From Aeromicrobium sp. A1-2 (GTDB lineage: Bacteria; Actinomycetota; Actinomycetes; Propionibacteriales; Nocardioidaceae), in assembly GCF_003443875.1 (NCBI RefSeq), contig NZ_CP027482.1, positions 3,038,001 through 3,102,000 of the forward strand: 64,000 bases of DNA. The letters run 5' to 3'. The stretch's first letter is position 1. Each line of letters starts with the position of its first letter. Below the pieces are notes generated by a model, which worked only from the letters and a program-made list of their open reading frames with translations, made no database searches and was not told the DNA's origin. Positions 52,447 to 62,272 of this stretch are shown piece by piece. The translations under genes and the position numbers were made by a program.

Positions 52447-53492
52447 GGCTTCCAGCCCGGCGGCAGCTCCCCGGGATAGTCAGGAGTGTCGGGGTGCAGG
52501 GTCGGCTCGGCTCGGACTACGGGCGGCGGCCACTGAGCAACGAGCCCGCCGGACAGAGCCTGGGGTCTGGGCCACACGCCACGTGGTGGCGGCAGTGGCT
52601 CGATGGGCGCCCGGGTACGCGCGATCCCCAGCCGATCGGCCAGCCGGCTCACGTAAAGCACCATCGTGATGCTCGTGACGACGGTCGGGATCAGCTCGAG
52701 CGGGCCACCGTTGTCGGAGAACCCGACGATCCCGAGCGCCTCCACGACCATCAGCACGACGTTGTTGGCGATGTGGGCGGCGATCGCTGCCTCCAGCCCA
52801 CCCGTCCGGATCGTGAGGTACGCCGCGGTGAGCCCGAAGACGCCGACGTCGACCAGTCCCCACAGGCCGTAGGTGTGACCCACGGCGAACAACGGCACCG
52901 AGACGATCACCGGAATGGCGGCGAAACGGGTCCACGAGCCGACGAGCTGAAGGACGTAGCCCCGGAAGACGTACTCCTCGGCGGCCGCCTGGAAGGGCGT
53001 CAGCAGCAGGATCAGTGCGAGCACCAGGACCGCCGTGCCGTCGATCTGCGGTGCGCTGACCTGGCCGGGTGAGGTCGCCGCGGTGACCGCCAACGAGACA
53101 CCCAGCGCCACGCCGTACACCGCGAACGCGACAGCCGCGACTCGTCCGAGCCACCGCCATCTCATGCGGCCCTCGACCGAGGTCAGGAATCCGATCGGCC
53201 GGGGTCCGGTGATCTGCACGGCAATCAGGACGACCGGCAGCAGGATCGCGATCGAGATCATCGAGACTGCGAACAAGCCCGGTGCGGTCAGGTCGAGCTC
53301 CGGCGACTCGGACCAGCGGTCGATCACGGTCTCGACATCGCGGCCGGAGGCATAGATCACGAAGGCCGCCGCGGCGAGCAGGCCAACGCCAGCCGCGAAA
53401 TAGCCGGCGAGACCCAGAATGCCGGCGAGCGGCAGGCGCCACCATCGGTGGACCGGCGTCTCTCGAGCCAGTCGGTGGTAGCTCGTGGACAT
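52443..53492 (-). CDS. CPBP-family intramembrane protease
   Basis: A 349-residue membrane protein of the CPBP (Abi/Rce1-like) glutamic-protease family. Eight or so helices; the catalytic EE motif is AAEEYVFRGYVLQ (about 175-187, EExxxR), followed by FAVGHTYGLWGL and AAIAAHIANNV with the other conserved His/Asn residues. A proline-rich cytoplasmic tail (about 285-349) follows the last helix. In other bacteria such proteins process prenylated or membrane proteins or confer bacteriocin immunity; the substrate here is unknown. ATG 53490-53492 with GAGGAT upstream is preferred. Confidence 0.88.
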   Translation of the reverse strand: MSTSYHRLARETPVHRWWRLPLAGILGLAGYFAAGVGLLAAAAFVIYASGRDVETVIDRWSESPELDLTAPGLFAVSMISIAILLPVVLIAVQITGPRPIGFLTSVEGRMRWRWLGRVAAVAFAVYGVALGVSLAVTAATSPGQVSAPQIDGTAVLVLALILLLTPFQAAAEEYVFRGYVLQLVGSWTRFAAIPVIVSVPLFAVGHTYGLWGLVDVGVFGLTAAYLTIRTGGLEAAIAAHIANNVVLMVVEALGIVGFSDNGGPLELIPTVVTSITMVLYVSRLADRLGIARTRAPIEPLPPPRGVWPRPQALSGGLVAQWPPPVVRAEPTLHPDTPDYPGELPPGWKP

Positions 53493-53519
53493 GGCCGAAT
53501 CCTCACACCAGACGTACAA

Positions 53520-53550
53520 CAGCGCCACCGGGATCAACCCGATGGCGCTG
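53520..53550 (-). terminator. Terminator of the HU gene
   Basis: Arms CAGCGCCACCGGG (53520-53532) and CCCGATGGCGCTG (53538-53550) pair with one mismatch around ATCAA. It starts 18 bp after the HU stop; TTGT follows in the minus direction. Confidence 0.75.
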
Positions 53551-53568
53551 CGCGGATCGTGCGGGGTG

Positions 53569-53847
53569 TTACTTGGCCGCTGCCTTGAGGCGCGAGCCGA
53601 CGCTCACCTTGACGCCGAAACCGGCGGGAATGTCGATCGTCTCGCCCGTCGACGGGTTGCGACCCGTGCGCGCGGCGCGTTCGACACGCTCGACGGACAG
53701 GATGCCGGGGATCGAGACCTTCTCGCCATTGCTGACGGAGTCGAGCAGGATCTCGCTGAAGGACGAGAGAACTGCGTCGGCCTCGGCCTTGCTGGTGCCG
53801 GCCTTCGAAGCGAGGGCAGCGACGAGGTCGTTGCGTGAGATAGCCAC
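53569..53847 (-). CDS. hup: HU-family histone-like DNA-binding protein
   Basis: A 92-residue HU-type nucleoid protein that bends and compacts DNA. The N-terminal helices (AISRNDLVAALASKAGTSKA) and the beta-arm with the DNA-intercalating proline region (RTGRNPSTGETIDIPAGF) are canonical; the protein ends with LKAAAK. It lacks the long Lys/Ala-rich tail of mycobacterial HupB, so it is the short form. A clear AAGGAG ribosome site precedes the ATG. A strong hairpin terminator follows, so it is monocistronic. Confidence 0.95.
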   Translation of the reverse strand: MAISRNDLVAALASKAGTSKAEADAVLSSFSEILLDSVSNGEKVSIPGILSVERVERAARTGRNPSTGETIDIPAGFGVKVSVGSRLKAAAK

Positions 53848-53950
53848 AAAAGCTCCTTGTGAGTGGTGGGGTGTGCCTGCACAGTCTATGAACCAACACC
53901 CAAATGATTTTTCCCCACCCCCCCCGGTCTGTGGGGAATTCGGCCTGCTA

Positions 53951-54604
53951 TCAGAACCAGATCGAAGGGGGGTCAGCGTCGACCAGGGGGCCGATCGTGC
54001 GCAGGTAACGTTCGCGCGGCCACTCGGTGACGCCCAACGTCGCGAGGTGGTCGGTGCGCCACTGGGTGTCGATCAGCCCCGTGTCGCCCATGATCTCGGT
54101 CAGTGAGACCAGCGCAACCTTCGAGGCATCGGTCGCCCGGTGGAACATCGACTCACCGGCGAAGAGTCGGCCGATGCTCAGCCCGTACAGACCGCCCACC
54201 AGCGCGCCGTCGGAGTCGCGCGTCTCGACCGAGTGCGCCCAGCCGAGCCGGTGCATGCGCACGTACGCCTCGCGGATCGGCGAGTCGATCCATGCACCGG
54301 GCCGGGACGGGTCGGCACATGCATCGATGACCTCCTCGAACGACTCGTCAATCGTGACGTCGTAGCGTCGCCGCGACTTTGCCAGCGACCGGGTGATCCG
54401 CAACGCCGACGGCTCCAGGACGCCGCGGAGCATCGGCGACCACCACAGCAGCTCGCGGTCGTGCGGCATCGGGAAGGCGCCGCTGCGGTACGCAGCCAGG
54501 AGGGTCCCCGGCTCGAGGTCGGCGCCGGCGGCTACGCAGTCGTCGAGCGGCCACTCCGTGGGGTCGAAGACCCACGGCGAGACGGCCAACGCGTGCCGCG
54601 TCAC
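53951..54604 (-). CDS. aat: Leucyl/phenylalanyl-tRNA-protein transferase
   Basis: Aat adds Leu or Phe to N-terminal Arg/Lys of proteins, creating N-end-rule degrons for ClpS/ClpAP-type proteolysis. The 217-residue protein has the family order: GTLLAAYRSGAFPMP (about 29-43), LLWWSP, DVTIDESFEEVIDACA, WIDSPIREAYVRMHRLGWAHSVE and the C-terminal LVGGLYGLSIGRLFAGESMFH (about 150-170, given in two segments by a loop). GTG 54602-54604 overlaps the stop of the upstream kinase gene (GTGA), indicating co-translation. Confidence 0.95.
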   Translation of the reverse strand: MTRHALAVSPWVFDPTEWPLDDCVAAGADLEPGTLLAAYRSGAFPMPHDRELLWWSPMLRGVLEPSALRITRSLAKSRRRYDVTIDESFEEVIDACADPSRPGAWIDSPIREAYVRMHRLGWAHSVETRDSDGALVGGLYGLSIGRLFAGESMFHRATDASKVALVSLTEIMGDTGLIDTQWRTDHLATLGVTEWPRERYLRTIGPLVDADPPSIWF

Positions 54605-55566
54605 GGCTCGACCAACCGGGACAGGTGGTCGATCGGGGCGTCGCCCCACTCGGCCCACTCCACCGCGGCGGCCTCCGCGAGACACGCCCACCACGTCATC
54701 GCCCGGTTGACCGGCTGGGTCAGCTCCGTGGCGACTCGCTGCGACTCCAGATCGGCCGGCTCGACATCCCACATCGCGCAATAGCCCTCTACGACGTCCT
54801 CCCACGAGACCGTGCCCCGCTCGATGATCCAGCCATGCGGGACGGTCAGCAGCTCCGCCGCATGCGCCCACTGACCGTCTCCGAAGTCGAAGATGCGCAG
54901 TGTGCCGGCACCGACTGCGAAGACGTTCCACGGATGGATGTCACCGTGCTGCCACGTCGACGGCAGGGACGAAGCGGTCAGCTCGTCGACCGCATCCACG
55001 ATTTCGGGCCGAATCGCTCGCAGCCGGCGCTCCAGGTATGCATCGATCCGCGTCGGGTGCTCGTCCGGCAGGTCGACGAGGATGTCGACGATCCGGTCGA
55101 ACCGGTCGACCACAGTGGCTGGTGAGCAGTCGGGCAGGCCCGCGGCCAGGAGCGCCTCGGAATGCCCGACAGCGATGCGTTGCACGGCAGCGGCCTCGCC
55201 GAGCACCACGCGCCAATCTTCGACGGTCGGCTCGTGCGACTCGCCCAGGGTCGTGCCGCGGTCGCGCGTCAGCATCCAGCCACGCTCGGGCTCGATGGCA
55301 TACGGCTGGTCCACCGACGCGGGGGCCAGCCGGGCCAGCTCGGCGTGCACGAGCGGCTCGAACGCCAGCCCCGCGCAGTTGGCCTTGAACCACATCAAGC
55401 CCAGGTCGGTCGGAATCATGAGCTGCGTCGACCACGGCCGTACGCGTGGCTGCTGAATCGGTCCGGTGATCCGGTGTCCGTCTCGAGCCAGCTGCTGGTC
55501 GACCCAGGACTCGACCTCACGACGCCAGCCGAGCTCGACCACACACTCGGAGAAGGGGCGTCCCAT
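54601..55566 (-). CDS. APH-like phosphotransferase
   Basis: A 321-residue aminoglycoside-phosphotransferase-fold kinase. The catalytic loop is WQHGDIHPWNVF (about 210-221) and the metal site IFDFGDGQWAHAA (about 231-243). Such proteins phosphorylate small molecules such as sugars, choline, homoserine or antibiotics; the substrate is not evident. It is translationally coupled to aat downstream. The ATG at 55564-55566 lies 7 nt after a TAGTCT -10 (55574-55579, minus strand), predicting a leaderless operon mRNA. Confidence 0.88.
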   Translation of the reverse strand: MGRPFSECVVELGWRREVESWVDQQLARDGHRITGPIQQPRVRPWSTQLMIPTDLGLMWFKANCAGLAFEPLVHAELARLAPASVDQPYAIEPERGWMLTRDRGTTLGESHEPTVEDWRVVLGEAAAVQRIAVGHSEALLAAGLPDCSPATVVDRFDRIVDILVDLPDEHPTRIDAYLERRLRAIRPEIVDAVDELTASSLPSTWQHGDIHPWNVFAVGAGTLRIFDFGDGQWAHAAELLTVPHGWIIERGTVSWEDVVEGYCAMWDVEPADLESQRVATELTQPVNRAMTWWACLAEAAAVEWAEWGDAPIDHLSRLVEP

Positions 55567-55637
55567 AGCAACCAGACTAGGGCCAGACGGGGGCCCACTC
55601 CCAGCGCTTCGTGCGGGTTCCCACCTATGCTGGAGCG

Positions 55638-56312
55638 ATGGGAGTCCGCCGTACTGCCGCCGTCACGGCGGGTGCCAAGCTCGCCCCGGCCATGGCATCG
55701 GGCTACGTCCGCACGGTCCTTGACCACGCGATCGACGGAATTGGCCCGCTCCGCTCGGCCGCCGCCTCGGGCGAGACCAAGCTCGTCGACCACGGCGGCG
55801 ACGTCGAGCGGGCCATCCGCGGTATCGTGCGCCTGCACTCGAGCCTGGCCGGCGTCCAGGGCTTCGTGACCAACCTGGGTGGCGTTGCGGCCCTCGCCGT
55901 CTCGGTGCCGGCCAACGTCGTCGGCGTCACTGTCGTGCAGTGCCACCTGGTTGCCGGCATCGCCCACCTCCGCGGCTACGACCTCGAAGACCCGCGGGTC
56001 CGCAACGCGATCCTGGCCTGCATGCTCGGCGAGGATGCCGTGACCTCCCTGGTCGAGAAGCGCCGGTTGCCGTCCTCGCCGATGGCATTGGCGACCTCAC
56101 CGGTGCATGACCCCGTGCTCGACGAGACCTTGTCGCGTGAGGTCACCTCCGAGCTCGTCGGACGCACCGCGGGGCGGCGGGCCATCACCCTGATCGGCCG
56201 CAGGGTCCCTCTCCTGGGTGGAGCCGTCGGGGCCTCCAGTGACGCGTACGCGACGTGGCAGATCGGCCAGTTTGCCGCCGAGGAGCTCCGCGACCGTAGG
56301 CTGGCCCGCTGA
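55638..56312 (+). CDS. EcsC-domain protein
   Basis: A 224-residue protein resembling EcsC, a poorly understood family linked to ABC transport and secretion in Bacillus. Visible features are the glycine-rich hydrophobic core (LGGVAALAVSVPANVVGVTVVQ, here broken by one turn; about 78-99), the helix HLRGYDLEDPRVRNAILACM and the C-terminal RRVPLLGGAVGASSDAYATW. It may be membrane-associated. The ATG lies 6 nt after a TATGCT -10 (55626-55631): predicted leaderless. It is convergent with the HMG-CoA lyase gene. Confidence 0.8.
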   Translation: MGVRRTAAVTAGAKLAPAMASGYVRTVLDHAIDGIGPLRSAAASGETKLVDHGGDVERAIRGIVRLHSSLAGVQGFVTNLGGVAALAVSVPANVVGVTVVQCHLVAGIAHLRGYDLEDPRVRNAILACMLGEDAVTSLVEKRRLPSSPMALATSPVHDPVLDETLSREVTSELVGRTAGRRAITLIGRRVPLLGGAVGASSDAYATWQIGQFAAEELRDRRLAR

Positions 56313-56328
56313 CGGTTGGCCTGCGTGG

Positions 56329-57249
56329 TCAGCCCAGGGCGCGCACGACGGCGCTGGCCGGCTCCTTGCCGAGGACGCCGGACATCCACCGGCTGGTCTG
56401 CACGAGCGCGTCGAGGTCGACCCCGTGCTCGATGCCCAGGCCGGTCAACATCCAGACCAGGTCCTCGGTCGCCAAATTGCCAGTCGCGCTCTCGGCGTAC
56501 GGGCAGCCGCCGAGCCCGCCGGCGGATGCGTCGAACGTCGTGATGCCGTGGCGCAGGGCGGCGTACGAGTTGGCGAGCGCCTGGCCGTAGGTGTCGTGGA
56601 AGTGCATCGCGAGCAGGTCCACATCGACCCCGGCCGCACCAAAGGCATCGATCAGCGCACCAACGTGAGCCGCCGTCGCGACACCGATCGTGTCGCCGAT
56701 CGAGAGCTGGGTCGCGCCGAGGTCGAGCAGCCGTGTACCGGTGGCGACGACCTGCTCGATCGGCACGGCGCCTTCCCACGGATCGCCAAAACACATCGAG
56801 ACATAGGCGCGGACGTCGACCCCGGCGGCCCGTGCGCGACCCACGACCGGCTCGAACATTGCGAACTGGGAGTCGAGCGTCGCGTTGAGGTTCTTCTGGG
56901 CGAAGGTCTCGGTCGCGCTGCCGAAGATCGCGATGTGGGGGCAACCCGCAGCCAGCGCACGGTCCAGGCCACGCTCATTGGGCACCAGCACCGGCAGCGG
57001 TGTCGGACCATCCAGCGGCAGGAGGGCCACGAGCTCGGCGGCGTCGGCCAGCTGCGGCACCCACTTGGGGTGCACGAAGCTCGTCACCTCGACGACCGGC
57101 AGCCCCGCGGCGACCAGGCGGGAGATGAACTCGGCCTTGTCGGCCAGCGGCACGACCGCGGACTCGTTCTGCAGGCCGTCCCGCGGGCCGACCTCGTAGA
57201 TCGTGACCCGTTCGGGCAGGGCCTCGTCGCGCACGACCATCGGGATCAT
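56329..57249 (-). CDS. mvaB: Hydroxymethylglutaryl-CoA lyase
   Basis: A 306-residue TIM-barrel lyase that splits HMG-CoA to acetoacetate and acetyl-CoA, the last step of leucine breakdown. The N-terminal motif is EVGPRDGLQNE (about 18-28), the metal-binding His residues are in AMHFHDTYGQALANSY (about 212-227) and the active-site cysteine loop is GGLGGCPYAESATGN (about 243-257). ATG 57247-57249 overlaps the stop of the carboxylase alpha gene (ATGA), so all three genes form one operon under the TetR operator at 60741. Confidence 0.95.
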   Translation of the reverse strand: MIPMVVRDEALPERVTIYEVGPRDGLQNESAVVPLADKAEFISRLVAAGLPVVEVTSFVHPKWVPQLADAAELVALLPLDGPTPLPVLVPNERGLDRALAAGCPHIAIFGSATETFAQKNLNATLDSQFAMFEPVVGRARAAGVDVRAYVSMCFGDPWEGAVPIEQVVATGTRLLDLGATQLSIGDTIGVATAAHVGALIDAFGAAGVDVDLLAMHFHDTYGQALANSYAALRHGITTFDASAGGLGGCPYAESATGNLATEDLVWMLTGLGIEHGVDLDALVQTSRWMSGVLGKEPASAVVRALG

Positions 57250-59117
57250 GACTGCTCCTTGGTGGCGGCGGGGTCCACCGTGAACAGCAGGTGCTTGATC
57301 GGCACCTGATCGCCGGCTGCTGCGCCGACGTGCGAGACGACGCCGTCGTACGGCGCCACCATCGACAGCTCCATCTTCATGGCCTCGACCACACCGAGCT
57401 GCTGTCCGAGCGTCACGATGTCGCCCGGCGACACGTCGACCCTCAGCACCGTGCCCGGCATGGGTGACACGAGGTCGGCGTCTGTCGCAGCGCCGCGCTG
57501 GTGCCCGCCGCGCATCGGGTCGGGGGCGTCCAGCCGCCAGGTCTGGCCCTGCCACGCGATCGTCAGACCGTCGGTGTCGGCGATCGCGAGCTCGGCTGCA
57601 CCGGCCGGCTCGTCGTCGCCGATCAGGTGCTCCCAGCTGCGGTCCGCCTCGTCGACCAGCACGATCCGCACCGCGGCAGGATCGCCGCCGGAGCGCCAAC
57701 CGTCGTGCACCGACAGGGGCGAGCTGCCGTCAGGCAGGGTCAGCCCGGCCCAGAGCAGGGCGGCGGCCCGGGCGGCCGGCTCCGAGAGGGTCGGCGTGGT
57801 CAGCAGGTCCGCGGCGGCGTCGCTGTCGAGCCAGGCGGTGTGGACCCGTCCGGCCGCGAACTCGTCGGCGGCGACCAGGCGGCGCGCGAAGCCCACATTG
57901 GTCGTCACGCCGAAGATGCCGGTGTCGTCGAGCGCGGCGATCATGCGCACGCGAGCGTCTTCACGGTCCGACCCGGTCACGATGATCTTGCCGAGCATCG
58001 GGTCGTATGCCGTGGAGACTTCCTGGTCGCCGAACAGGTCGGTCTCGACGCGGACGTCCTCGGGCCACGCGGCGGCCAGCACGTGCCCGGCCTGCGGGAG
58101 GAACCCGGAATAGGGGTCCTCGGCGTAGACCCGCACCTCCATCGCGTGCCCGGACGCAGTGATCTCGTCCTGGGCCAGCGGCAGGTCATGTCCCGCCGCG
58201 ACCAGCAGCTGCCACTGCACCAGGTCAAGACCCGTGATCTGCTCGGTGACGGGGTGCTCGACCTGCAGTCGGGTGTTCATCTCCAAGAAGTACGCCCGCC
58301 CGTCGGCGACCAGGAACTCAACCGTCCCGGCGCCGGTGTAGCCGACCTCGCGGCACAGCGCGACGGACGAGTCGTGCAGCGTGCGGCGAAGCTCGTCGGT
58401 GAGCCCGTACGCGGGTGCCTCCTCGACGACCTTCTGGTGACGGCGCTGCACCGAGCAGTCGCGCTCGAACAGGTGGACGATGTGTCCGGCGTTGTCGCCG
58501 AAGACCTGGACCTCGACGTGCCGGCCGGCCTCGACGTACTTCTCGACCAGCAGGGTGTCGTCACCGAAGGCCGACGCCGCCTCGCGCCGTGCCGCATCGA
58601 TCGCGGCCGCCAGGCCACCGGCCTCGCGCACGATCCGCATGCCCTTGCCACCGCCGCCGGCCGCGGCCTTGACCAGCACGGGGTAGGCGTCGGCCGGGAC
58701 CGCCTCGGGGTCGAAGTGTGGAGTGACCGGCACACCGGCGCGCCCGGCAATCGTGCGGGCGCGGTCCTTGCGGCCCATCGCGTCCATGACGTCGGCGGTC
58801 GGGCCGATGAACACCAATCCCGCATCCACGACGGCGCGCGCGAACTCGGCCCGCTCGGACAAGAAGCCGTAGCCCGGGTGGATCGCCTCGGCACCGGAAT
58901 CCTTCGCAGCGGCCAGGACCCGCTCGATCGAGAGATACGACTCGGTGGCCGGAGTCGGCCCGATGTGCACCGCATCGTCGGCAAGCCGCACGTAGGGCGC
59001 ATCGGCATCGGCGTCGGAGTAGATCGCGATGCTACGCAGACCCGCCTCGCGGCAGGCCACGATGACGCGTCGGGCGATCTCGCCACGGTTGGCGATCAGG
59101 ACACTCGAGAACGTCAT
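57246..59117 (-). CDS. Acyl-CoA carboxylase alpha subunit (biotin carboxylase-BCCP), methylcrotonyl-CoA type
   Basis: A 623-residue fusion of biotin carboxylase and biotin carrier protein. The N-terminal domain has SVLIANRGEIARRVI, the ATP-grasp glycine loop KAAAGGGGKGMRIV (about 155-168), and EMNTRLQVEHPVTE (about 285). The C-terminal lipoyl-like domain carries VVEAMKMELSMVAPYDG with the biotinylated lysine (about 580). Linked to HMG-CoA lyase, it is most likely the alpha subunit of 3-methylcrotonyl-CoA carboxylase in leucine catabolism; propionyl/acetyl-CoA carboxylase is less likely by context. ATG 59115-59117 is used; the frame is open to 59306. Confidence 0.93.
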   Translation of the reverse strand: MTFSSVLIANRGEIARRVIVACREAGLRSIAIYSDADADAPYVRLADDAVHIGPTPATESYLSIERVLAAAKDSGAEAIHPGYGFLSERAEFARAVVDAGLVFIGPTADVMDAMGRKDRARTIAGRAGVPVTPHFDPEAVPADAYPVLVKAAAGGGGKGMRIVREAGGLAAAIDAARREAASAFGDDTLLVEKYVEAGRHVEVQVFGDNAGHIVHLFERDCSVQRRHQKVVEEAPAYGLTDELRRTLHDSSVALCREVGYTGAGTVEFLVADGRAYFLEMNTRLQVEHPVTEQITGLDLVQWQLLVAAGHDLPLAQDEITASGHAMEVRVYAEDPYSGFLPQAGHVLAAAWPEDVRVETDLFGDQEVSTAYDPMLGKIIVTGSDREDARVRMIAALDDTGIFGVTTNVGFARRLVAADEFAAGRVHTAWLDSDAAADLLTTPTLSEPAARAAALLWAGLTLPDGSSPLSVHDGWRSGGDPAAVRIVLVDEADRSWEHLIGDDEPAGAAELAIADTDGLTIAWQGQTWRLDAPDPMRGGHQRGAATDADLVSPMPGTVLRVDVSPGDIVTLGQQLGVVEAMKMELSMVAPYDGVVSHVGAAAGDQVPIKHLLFTVDPAATKEQS

Positions 59118-59191
59118 GCGCTCACTCGGTTTCTCGCGGCGGGACCGCAGGCTCGGTTCGGAAGGTGACGGGTCAACGACGGCATGGCGGC

Positions 59192-60733
<1,542 letters not shown>

Positions 60734-60740
60734 GCTCGCA

Positions 60741-60760
60741 AGGTTAACAGTCGTTAACCT
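60741..60760. promoter_or_regulatory. TetR operator of the leucine-catabolism operon
   Basis: AGGTTAAC-AGTC-GTTAACCT is a perfect 8-bp inverted repeat in the divergent 47-bp gap. It contains the -10 (TAACCT) of the carboxylase operon and lies 8 bp upstream of the TetR gene's own -10 (TACAGT, 60769-60774). Binding would repress both. Confidence 0.7.
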
Positions 60761-60780
60761 GTTTCCGCTACAGTGACCGG

Positions 60781-61332
60781 GTGAGCACGCCCCGTCGCCA
60801 GCAGATCCTCGACACCGCTGCGTCGCTGTTCGCCGAGCGAGGCTTCCACGGCGTCTCGGTGCATGACATCGGCAGTGCCTGCGGAATCTCCGGGCCGGCT
60901 CTCTACAAGCACTTCGCTGGCAAGGACGACATCCTCACCCAGTCGCTGACCGCGATCAGCGAGGAGCTGCTCGCTGAGGGGGTGGCCCGAGCCGCCGCTG
61001 CTCGCAGTCCCGAGGACGCGCTCGAGGAGCTGATCGCGTGGCACATCGACTTCGCGCTGGGACATCCGGCGCTGATCGTGATCCAGGAGCGCGAGTGGGC
61101 CAACCTCGATGCCGCGGGTCGCAAGCAGGTCCGCCTCCTGCAGCTGGCGTACGTCGACATCTGGGTCGACGTCGTGCTCCGGTTGCGCGACGATCTGGAC
61201 GCCAGCGAGGCGCGGGCCGCCGTGCAGGCGACGTTCGGGCTGCTCAACTCGACGCCGCACAGCGCCCGGATCAGCGAGGCAGCGATGCGCTCCCGGCTGG
61301 CCTTGATGGCACGATCGGCGCTTCGGGCGTAG
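60781..61332 (+). CDS. TetR-family regulator of the carboxylase/HMG-CoA lyase operon
   Basis: A 183-residue TetR repressor. The HTH is at about 20-46 ([31 protein letters not shown]), followed by an all-helical ligand domain with a CoA- or acyl-sized pocket by family analogy. Divergent from the leucine operon with a shared palindrome; the likely inducer is a leucine-pathway acyl-CoA. The GTG at 60781 lies 6 nt after TACAGT, predicting a leaderless mRNA. Its 3' end overlaps the convergent EamA gene by 62 bp. Confidence 0.88.
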   Translation: MSTPRRQQILDTAASLFAERGFHGVSVHDIGSACGISGPALYKHFAGKDDILTQSLTAISEELLAEGVARAAAARSPEDALEELIAWHIDFALGHPALIVIQEREWANLDAAGRKQVRLLQLAYVDIWVDVVLRLRDDLDASEARAAVQATFGLLNSTPHSARISEAAMRSRLALMARSALRA

Positions 61333-62200
61333 GTCCCGGGCGCGGACCGCGCGTCGCCCGGGTCGCTATCGCGACTCCGGCCAGCATGACCGCGCCGCCC
61401 ACCACCTCGAGTGCCGTGGGCACCTCTGACTGCACGATCCACGCGGCCAGGATGCCGACGACCGGAACCAGCAGGACGTAGGGCACGACGGCGCTGGCCG
61501 GGTAGCGCGCGAGCAACGAGTTCCAGATGCCGTAGCCGATCACCGACGCGCCAATGGCCGTGTAGGCCGTGCTCGCGAGCGCGACCCCCGACAGGTGGGT
61601 CAGGGCACGGCCGACCTCGTCCGAGCCGTCGATCACCAGCGACAGCCCCAGCGCCGGGAGCGGCACGACCAGCGCCGACCACACGACCAACGAGAAGCCC
61701 GACGAGACACCGGCCTTGCGGGCGATGACGTTGCCGGTCGCCCACGACAGCGCGGCGCAGAGGATCACGAGCACCGGCACGACCGGTGCCGAGATGCCGT
61801 GGGCGACCACCACGAGCACCAGCCCCGCCGTGCCAAGAAACGCGCCCACGACCTGACGGCCCGTCGGCGGCTCTCTCAGGACGATCGCCGCGATCACGAT
61901 CGTGAGGATGACCTGCGCCTGCAGAACCAGGGAGGCGAGCCCGGCCGGCATCCCGAGGTCGAGCGCAAGGTAGAGCAGGCTGAACTGACCCAGGCTCATG
62001 AAGGCGCCGATCGCGACGACGGTCCGCCACGGCGCTTGCGGAGGCCTGACGAAGAACACCAGGGGGAAGGCGACCAGCACGAACCGCATCGCCAGGAACA
62101 GCAGCGGTGGGACGTCGCTCAGCCCTTCGTCGATCACCACGAAGTTGGCGCCCCAGATCAACATCACGACGAGGGCCAGCAGGCCGTGCTTGGGGGACAT
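61271..62200 (-). CDS. EamA-family (DMT) metabolite exporter
   Basis: A 309-residue drug/metabolite transporter with ten predicted helices in two EamA repeats (residues about 5-140 and 150-290). Recognisable segments are LIWGANFVVIDEGLSDVPPL at the N-terminus and SVIGYGIWNSLLARYPASAV in the second repeat. Substrate unknown; homologues export amino acids or metabolites. ATG 62198-62200 (MSPKHGLLALVV) is preferred. It is divergent from a LysR gene, its likely regulator, and its 3' end overlaps the convergent TetR gene by 62 bp. Confidence 0.88.
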   Translation of the reverse strand: MSPKHGLLALVVMLIWGANFVVIDEGLSDVPPLLFLAMRFVLVAFPLVFFVRPPQAPWRTVVAIGAFMSLGQFSLLYLALDLGMPAGLASLVLQAQVILTIVIAAIVLREPPTGRQVVGAFLGTAGLVLVVVAHGISAPVVPVLVILCAALSWATGNVIARKAGVSSGFSLVVWSALVVPLPALGLSLVIDGSDEVGRALTHLSGVALASTAYTAIGASVIGYGIWNSLLARYPASAVVPYVLLVPVVGILAAWIVQSEVPTALEVVGGAVMLAGVAIATRATRGPRPGPTPEAPIVPSRPAGSASLPR

Positions 62201-62242
62201 GACTCCAGTGTGACTCGCCTGACGATCAAGTACCAGCGAGGG

Positions 62243-62255
62243 TTTCTGCACGAAA
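62243..62255. promoter_or_regulatory. Candidate LysR binding site
   Basis: TTTC-TGCAC-GAAA is a short inverted repeat in the 72-bp gap between the divergent EamA and LysR genes. LysR proteins usually bind T-N11-A type dyads at such positions; this one is T-N11-A in form. Confidence 0.35.
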
Positions 62256-62272
62256 GACCGTACTGTTGCTTC

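Noticed and set aside
53848..53950. C-rich stretch (CCCACCCCCCCCGG near 53917) as a possible structured element
   Set aside because: A single homopolymer-like run upstream of HU with no pairing partner; nothing specific can be supported.
61595..62272. Long extension of the LysR frame upstream, antisense to EamA
   Set aside because: Arg/Asp/His-rich shadow of the EamA gene; the LysR HTH begins at the ATG 62273, which has a -10 element at the expected distance.
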